Shown here piece by piece: positions 57,582 to 64,000 of a stretch of DNA of 64,000 nucleotides. The notes beneath the pieces are model-generated. The model did not search any database. It was given only the letters and a program-made list of their open reading frames with translations, and was not told the DNA's origin. Source of the DNA: Oxytricha trifallax (lineage: Eukaryota > Ciliophora > Spirotrichea > Sporadotrichida > Oxytrichidae); contig ARYC01017547.1 in assembly GCA_000711775.1 (NCBI GenBank), forward strand, positions 16,351 to 80,350. Reading direction: 5' to 3'. A program made the translations under genes and the position numbers. How positions within the stretch are numbered: position 1 is the first letter of the stretch; each line of letters opens with the position of its first letter.

Positions 57582-58419
57582 TCACTGCATGTCATTATTG
57601 TTGTCATTTTAATTCAAGTTCTAAAAAAGGGGGTTTCCATCTTCGTTAATGATTCCTGATTAATGCAAGTGCATTACTAACTATTTATATTCATTAAGCT
57701 CTTCTAATTGCTCTTGAAGACTACTCATCTCTTGCCGGACTCTTTTATTTTGCTAAAGGTAGTTTTACTTGCTCTAATTTAGCTATTGCTCTTCTTGTTT
57801 GACCTCTTCAATTTCTTTGTGTCTTCGTTTTCTCTATGACCCCGGCTTTAGAAGGAAAGCTGACCGTCCTTTTTGCCCTAATGTTAAAATGAGATTAAAT
57901 TAAAATTACTGCTAAAGTTTAATGAGTTGTTGAGGGCTTGCACGAACTCAGGCCGCATTCCCACTATCATGTTCTGGGACTTATTTAATCTATCTCTTCG
58001 GTCCTCTTTAGCCTTTTAAACAATTTGCTAAGTGCCTTAAGGGTCGATAGTCATTATCATATCACATATCCATTGCTTATCCAAGTGCAACCAGTCGCAC
58101 TGGTCAGGGAGAAAAGAAAGAGCTTACTGATTCCTTTGAGCAAAATCAATAAAGTCATCTGCGGTGAGTCCCTCGATTTATGGAATGGCAGTAACGATTA
58201 TTTCATTTCTCTTTAGGTACTATGAAAGTTTAGACAAGAATAGTTTACATTTTTCTCTCCATTTATTATGTTCTTCAGAAAATACACGTTGGTACAAGTC
58301 AATTTAGGTAAATAGGCGTTGCACTCTTAAGTTAGAAACTCATAAAGCTCCTTTTTACTTCCAATCTTTTGACGTATTTGATTTACGTTCACTTCAGTAA
58401 GTCCAGGTCGTCCTTCCAT
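57582..58419 (-). pseudogene. TBE 22 kDa-like protein with basic coiled-coil tail, block L
   Basis: ATG at 58419-58417, TGA at 57584-57582. The N-terminal frame gives SKKELYEFLTQECNAYLPKL and VYFLKNIINGEK, matching the SKEDLYRYLT...FLP...ISFLK..L..EKK pattern of the TBE 22 kDa protein. After a frameshift (~58230-58270) it gives YLKRNEIIVTAIPQIEGLTA, DDFIDFAQRN and FLPDQ...ICDMIMTIDPQGTQ, matching FKNSEIKLIDIPNYPEISVT...YLP...FFFGVLGTL. After a second shift (~57880) comes RKRRHKEIEEVKQEEQQLNQ, VRQEMSSLQEQLEELNEYK and HQSGIINEDGN: a basic stretch and coiled coil reminiscent of bZIP proteins but without their Asn-x7-Arg signature. No other 22 kDa copy here has that tail. Confidence 0.7.
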
Positions 58420-58597
58420 CTATCTCAGGAGACAGTGCAAGTTAATTTTCAAAGTTTAAATAATTAAATTTTAATTAGTAATTATTAAATAAGTAAATTA
58501 AATAGGGACTATTTGATATCAAGAAAAACTTTTGACGTAAATACAATTCTCTTTAAAGTAATCCTACTTCACAAATCATTGATAACTAAAACTCACG

Positions 58598-60234
58598 ATG
58601 AATCATTTAAGAACATTGAAATCTAAGATCACAGATTTTTTCTAGAAAACTAATGGTGATAACTAAAGTTAAACTGGGGATGAAGAGGAGTCATCAAACG
58701 GGAATGAAAATCTAAATTTCTTAGTTGATTAGAACTAATAATACTATACCTCAAATCTGTTAAAGTGCGAACCTCAGCTTGACTAAACTATCTAAATTTA
58801 ATTGCTCAGAAATTACGATATTAGTTAGCTCGAGAAGCAAGTACTGAAGAAGATGAAAGCTGGAATACCACAATATTAAATCTAAGATCCTAGAAAAGTA
58901 GCCTTGAATTGTTAGTCTGGCTCTGAAACCTGGAGTATGTTAAGCCAAATAGATGTTATGAGATCAATTCTCAAAGCAATAATCATAGTTAAAACCTTCA
59001 AAAAGTTTGATTCAAGCACAGAAAGTGAGCTTTTAGAATAGCTCTTGCATGGCGACGGAGCGAATGAAGACCAATATAAAATTATTGAAAGTTAGATCTA
59101 GCTTAGCATTGATAGCTCAACAAACTTTGAATTAATAAGCGATAGTAATCTTAAAGTCACAAATGCAAAACGTAAAATAAAATACAAGGACCAGAATAAA
59201 GTTCCAAGTCATAAGAAATTAAAAATATTAATTGAAGAGCACAAGGTACCAATAAGCAACTTGTAATGACGCTACAAAATGACAAACAGATAAATAAAAA
59301 GTGTATTAAATTCTGCTTAATCAAGTGCTAAAGCAATTAAAAATCATACTCCATTTAAATAAAGGTAGCTACAGCCTCTCCTCAAATGCTGCATATAAGA
59401 TTAATGATGAGAGGCTGCCTAAACAGTTGCAGGGAAGTCTAGCAGCATGTGCAGAATTTAACTGGCTTTAAACTTTCTATTTCAAGGATAAGAACATTCT
59501 TGAAAGAAGAGACTAGCCTTAGCTTTAGAAAGCAATATTATCTCAGTCCTTGAGTTAACATTTAAAAGTCTAAGATTTAGAGATAGATAGCAGCATTCTA
59601 CTTTATCCAAAACATTTTCGATGGGAAAACTATAATAAATATTGATGAAAGCTAAATCAAGTTCACCCAAAATAGGTCAAAGTCATGGAAGGCAAGAGGA
59701 TTACTAAATCACACCACTTAATCGAAAAGACTAGATCAAATAGGAATTGTTGCAGGACTCACAAGTCAAAGCGAAGCATTCTTTGTTGTCAACAAAGGGA
59801 AAACATGTAGCCAAACCGTTTATTACTTCCTATTGCAATTGGTAAATCATTTAGACATTCGCGATGAAAATTGGAGAGCTACTACAATTATTATGCTAGA
59901 TAATGCATCCTATCACAGAAGTGAATTCTTGACGCGAAAGCTTAGGCTTCTCAATATACCCACTATGTATCTAGGTCCTTATCATTTCATGCTTGCTCCG
60001 GTCGAGAGGTTTTTTGCGTAGATAAAAAGAGGGATAACTTACAACTCAATAAACACATAAAATTAATTAAATGCTCAAATAAAAAAAAATGATAAAAACC
60101 GGTAGAAGGTGCATTACTCTTAGATTTAATCGCTTTCTGAGTAAATTTAAGACATAAATTGCGAATGGGCCTAAAAATGTTTCATAAAATCTATTACTAA
60201 TGCACTTAATGACATAAGCCTATAGAATATTTGA
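58598..60234 (+). pseudogene. DDE transposase, block L
   Basis: ATG at 58598 (MNHLRTLKSKITDFFQKTN) opens a Gln/Ser-rich N-terminus. Codon 224 is TGA (59267-59269) in a helix-turn-helix-like region (VPISNL...RYKMTNRQIKSVLN). Frames shift at least twice between 59370 and 59600. The catalytic half is clean: IINIDESQIKFTQNRSKSW (~59635, first D), IIMLDNASYHRSEFL (~59888, second D) and LGPYHFMLAPVERFFAQIK (~59970, E), to TGA 60232-60234. It is a Tc1/mariner/IS630-type fold, longer than the TBE transposases. It is divergent from the 22 kDa-like gene, with 178 bp between starts. Confidence 0.85.
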
Positions 60235-60670
60235 AACTGAATCACACTGCCAACCTGAGATTCAATTACACGGAAGTGTGAACTCTAGTAAGTCTTAAGA
60301 ATAAATATTTATATGAATTTATTCATTAATTTGCTTAAAGCTTGTTATTATTTACTTTCAAAGTATTGGGACTTGAGTAATTTTACTCAAATTGTAAAGT
60401 ATTATAAGGTTATTTAATCAAAATCTAAAAGTTCAGATATAAAGCTTTGTACAATTCAAACATTAACCCTTAAACTAAATTAATTTTCGGTAAAAAGACT
60501 TTAAAATTAAATAACACTATTTCCAAAGTTATATAAAAGTTATTGAATGTAGATGAGTTCAATGCTATAATAAAAATTTCTTTATAAAAAATAGTTAGTT
60601 TCTAGTATTTTATAGTTTTTATTCGACTTATTTTATCACATATAAACAAAAAGCTAAAATATTTTTATTG
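60235..60670. other. AT-rich intergenic, no gene seen
   Basis: AT-rich DNA after the transposase stop; nothing recognisable. Confidence 0.45.
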
Positions 60671-60680
60671 AGAATACAAA

Positions 60681-61482
60681 GAGCGTATATCCGCTTTGAA
60701 TAGCGCGGATATCCGCGCACTCTAAATAAAACAAATAATTTCAATTAATATAAATACTTTCTATTGCAAGTTTATATAAATACATTCTTCATAAAATTAA
60801 ATAGGATTATTTACAATATTATAATTTTATAAAAATTCATACAACTTTTATATCTTTCTGATCCATAGACGTCTTTATAAAATATATAATAACTAAATAA
60901 ATTGTAGTAAATTTTTAATTTTACATGTTTTAAAAGAAAGCGGATATACGCTTTAAAATAGAGCGGATATCCGCTCAATATAGTTATACATAAATTTATT
61001 TAAATATATTTATTTCAATAAATATAAAATTTCCTTATAAACCTTGAACACCTATTAAACTGTTTATTTCATATATTATAAAGTTATTTAAGGTGAGGGA
61101 TATCCGCGCTTTCAAATCATAAGTTAGTAAATAACTGATAACTTAAATACAGTTTTCTCTACTTTTATATTAAAAATTTTATATTAAAAAAATTGTTGGT
61201 CAACCATTAAGACTAAATTAGGTACTTGACTCTAATAAATTAATCCTTAATTTTAACTCAATAATATTGAGTAATTTATTATTTTAAGGACTTAAAAGTA
61301 ACACTTATAATTGTTTTTACAGACCTTTTATTTAGCAATCTCAATTAAATTTAATGATGATAAATAAACTTGTTAATCAAGCCAATTTTGTTTAAAATTT
61401 TCTAAAGAAATTTGGTATTAGTTAGTTTTTACTATCAAAGAACTATTTTATTACTTTTAAAATCAAGCGCGGATATCCGCTC
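60681..61482. repeat. Six dispersed GCGGATATCCGC palindromes
   Basis: In otherwise AT-rich DNA upstream of the zinc finger-MT-A70 gene there are six related sites: gagcgtatatccgct (60681), gcgcggatatccgcgc (60703), agcggatatacgct (60939), gagcggatatccgctc (60961), gagggatatccgcgct (61095) and gcgcggatatccgctc (61467). Two close pairs are spaced ~22 bp apart. Symmetry and clustering suggest a protein-binding array, for example for the element's own zinc finger, coiled-coil or transposase protein. Confidence 0.8.
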
Positions 61483-61966
61483 AAACAAAAAAATAATAAT
61501 AAAATATTTATTTTAGGTGGAAACATCAAGTAAATCTCGTTTAAAGTTAAAATATTTTATTCATAAAATACTGTAGTTACTAGTGCGAAAACTTATATAA
61601 TAGAATACTGTTGATATTTGTAGAACGCTATATAGTTTCCTCGAATTAACTTAAGAGTAATTCAAATTAATAAAACAACATAGTTTATGATAAAAGTCTA
61701 ACCAGACTATTTTATCAAAGAATTCACTAATTTAAAGTAATAATATAACTAAAAGATTGAACTGCCTAGAAATTTATATACTTAATTACAAATTTATAAT
61801 AATATGTTTAGAATAGATTAAAAGTGGAAATGAAAATTGTTTCAAAACCAAAGGTTAATAAATCCAAAACCTTAAATCAAATATTCATTACAAAACCAAG
61901 TTTTTTGTATAAATTCAAGAAGAAATTACTCAACAGTTATAATAAATTCAAATTATAATCCATTCA

Positions 61967-63609
61967 ATGGGTAGAAGCAAGTAGTCTAATCTTAACAATG
62001 CTTTTAAAAACAAGAAAGATAATGAAAGCAGAACTGCATATCTCTGCATTTATTGTAGCCAACTAAATAGGCCAAATCAACTTCTGTCTTCCAAAAATAT
62101 TAGAGGCCATGTAATAACCTCACATAAAACTATACTCACAAATCAAAACATTTCTCTTTAAGGTTTTAAGGTAGTCGAGGGTCGAGATTATCTAAAGACA
62201 AGCCAAAAAATATAAGTATCGGACACTTCGGAAGTAAAGAATTCAGTAAGGGCTAAATCAGAATACGTTGTAGATTTATTCAAGTAAAAAACTCGTGACT
62301 ACGACTCATTTGAAAGTGGTGATGAAGAAATGGAAGTTGAGAGATAAGAGTTTAACTAAGTACTTTCTACATTTTAGGAAAATGGGTATTTAAACTAATT
62401 AGAGAAAATTAACATAACTACAGATAGGAAGCCTGATTTTTTCAGTGAAGTCAATGAGCAGCTCTAATGCAAGCATTAGATGATAAATCACTTAATTAAA
62501 TGCCAATAAATTTAGAAATAAAATAAAAAGGCTGAGAAAGTAATAATTAATTTTGTCACTCCTGAAAACTAAAACAAAAAGATTGCTTAGAGAATTAAAA
62601 GCTTATCAGATAACTAGGTTAATCAAGTTGAGTTTACAAAGAAAAATCTTGTTTAATAAATCTAAGTTTACAAGAATAATCTCTTAAACGATAATTTACA
62701 AAAGCAACATACTGTAAATAAATTTATAAATAAATGCTTTAATTATCTCCTTGAGCTTGTGGAAGAAGTCATAAATTATTTATACTCAGAGTAGTAGATG
62801 ATTCTTAGTGATACTATTCAACAAATTTAGTAATAAAGCGATATAGACTTCAAAAAAATAAAAGAACAAATTGATCAAGAAAGATAGCAATACGATGAAA
62901 TCTTAGAAACTTATCAAGGCATCCTCGACAAAGTAGATGAAAATTTGGGAAATAATTTAAAAGAATTAAACAAAATCCCCTCGATTCCAATTAATGCAGA
63001 TTTAACTAAAAAGGGGTTCTGCAAAGTTTATCAAGTGTCCATCAAAAGATATATGGATAAAAATTTTCAGCAGTTGAAATTGACTACGCCTGGCCAATAG
63101 ATTTGAAAACTGAAAGTGGAAATCAATTTATTCCTAATTAGACTTTATCTATGAAAGATCTTTATGAGCTTGAAATCGAAGACTTGCAAGACCAAGGATA
63201 TCTTTTCATGTGGACAGTGGCACAGAAATTCGTTGATGCAATAGCTTTCATGCTTCTGAAAGGTTACAGGTAAGGAAATCAAATTACTAAACATTTTTAA
63301 TTATAGAATTGTTGATTCAATTTGCTGGCTAAAGAAAGGCTAAACTAAGAAATACAAAAAGAGACCTGGTTATCATGTTCGCCATAGCAAAGAGATTTGT
63401 CTAATAGGATTAAAAGGAAATGTTCCAACTACCATGAAATCATTTACTGCTGATGACATAATTGAAAGAATACCTGGGAAAAACTCTGCAAAACCAGAGG
63501 CATTAAAAGATATTATTGAGAAACTTTGCCCAGGTGGACACTATTTAGAGTTGTTTGCAAGGGAGAATAACTAAGGGTTGGGTGGGTGTCAGTTGGAAAT
63601 GAGATATGA
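61967..63609 (+). pseudogene. Zinc finger-MT-A70 methyltransferase-like protein, block L
   Basis: ATG at 61967 (MGRSKQSNLNNAFKNKKDN). A C2H2-like finger (CIYCSQL...GHVITSHK, ~62045-62130) is followed by a long Lys/Gln/coiled-coil linker. The MT-A70 domain occupies ~63060-63609: EIDYAWPIDL at the usual DPPW site, LSMKDLYELEIEDLQDQGYL, FMWTVAQKFVDAIAF, GYR, then a 37 nt GTAAGG...TAG intron (63270-63306), IVDSICWLKKG, GYHVRHSKEICLIGLKGN, SAKPEALKDIIEKLCPGG, YLELFAREN and the C-terminal GWVSVGNEI. The frame needs one base at a TTTT run (~63063) and one near 63573. DPPW is DYAW, so catalysis is doubtful. The domain is only distantly like that of H. Confidence 0.87.
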
Positions 63610-63618
63610 GCTTTCATG

Positions 63619-64000
63619 TCAATTAATTTTAATTTGCATATAAATTTCATTCTATACTTCAAAAATTTTACCTTATTATGATATATTATTTTTAGATGAT
63701 GTTTCATTCGTTCGCAAAGTTATTATACTTTTCTATTGATAAGCTTATTTCTATTTATTCAAATTTAATTGACTTATATGAGGTTTTGTATATTTCTCAA
63801 AAGCCTAGGTAAATTCTTGTCTTTCTAAGAGTTAATCCCTATTGCAATCTATCTAATCGAGAATGTCCTTAATCATTGCAAAATTTGGAGTCTTGTCCTA
63901 TTGATTAGTTACTTCGTACAACTTAATTATCATCTTTTGGAAATCAATGAAGTTCAATTTTCCAATTTTTTAAGAATCAAACTATTAAAAGTAAATATTA
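63619..64000 (-). CDS. EF-hand protein gene, 3' part (runs off window)
   Basis: The minus-strand frame from the window edge reads IGKLNFIDFQKMIIKLYEVT, TPNFAMIKDILDQI and DCNRDQLLERQEFTQAFEKY. DCNRDQLLERQE fits the 12-residue calcium-binding loop (D-x-N-x-D-x-x-x-x-x-x-E), and NFIDFQKMI looks like the exiting helix of a preceding hand. The frame becomes AT-rich and low-complexity after ~63790 and stops at TGA 63621-63619, 10 bp from the convergent MT-A70 stop, so the true C-terminus may lie near 63790. It is probably a host calcium-binding gene or a macronuclear-destined segment of one. Confidence 0.65.

Noticed and set aside
57582-57850. Calling the block L minus-strand gene a bZIP transcription factor
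   Set aside because: The basic region lacks the Asn-x7-Arg signature, and the N-terminal two thirds match the TBE 22 kDa protein.
1-64000. tRNA, rRNA or other structured RNA genes
   Set aside because: I looked at GC-richer islands for tRNA-like A/B boxes and cloverleaf pairing and found none that I could support by eye.

Overview
The window looks like germline (micronuclear) DNA of a spirotrich ciliate of the Oxytricha/Stylonychia type. Three things support this. Protein-like reading frames appear only when TAA and TAG are read as glutamine and TGA as the sole stop. At least four elements end in 17 bp or more of C4A4 telomere-type sequence (CAAAACCCCAAAACCCC), the hallmark of telomere-bearing element (TBE) transposons. 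The background is very AT-rich, with short coding islands, short introns (29-49 nt) and many transposon copies. Genus and locus are inference; no database was searched.

Layout. 1-16633: a tandem array of a ~4.56 kb unit, each unit being one TBE (A-D) plus a ~448 bp fragment of a YHYH-domain-like gene. 16682-17088: a foldback element. 17830-21994: an older inverted TBE (E) with better-preserved genes. 22.0-23.9 kb: probable coding segments. 24451-25245: a large palindrome. 26402-30443: a decayed TBE (F) inside a host reading frame. 31.6-32.0 kb: relics. 33173-33730: another palindrome. 34039-38004: a TBE-like element (H) whose third gene is a zinc finger-MT-A70 methyltransferase instead of a zinc finger-kinase. 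38797-40098: a 1.3 kb internally deleted TBE derivative (I). 41747-43089: a 1.34 kb near-perfect palindrome. 44-51 kb: AT-rich DNA with TBE relics and isolated coding islands. 51414-52310: a truncated TBE (K). 52371-53387: a palindrome. 53.4-63.6 kb: a degenerate multi-gene block (L) with a SecA-like helicase, a TBE 22 kDa-like protein with a basic coiled-coil tail, a DDE transposase and a second zinc finger-MT-A70 gene. The right edge holds part of an EF-hand gene.

How the genes fit together. The canonical TBE plan here is a DDE transposase (+), a convergent 22 kDa protein (-) with an intron, and a zinc finger-kinase (+). H keeps the same plan and intron position but swaps the kinase for an MT-A70 domain. 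L also carries a 22 kDa-like gene, a DDE transposase and a zinc finger-MT-A70 gene, plus a SecA-like gene. This points to a wider group of TBE-related transposons that carry a zinc finger fused to one of several effector enzymes. That is the main candidate for something undescribed. Most copies carry stops or frameshifts, so the window is largely a transposon graveyard; the H transposase and the E 22 kDa gene read open throughout.
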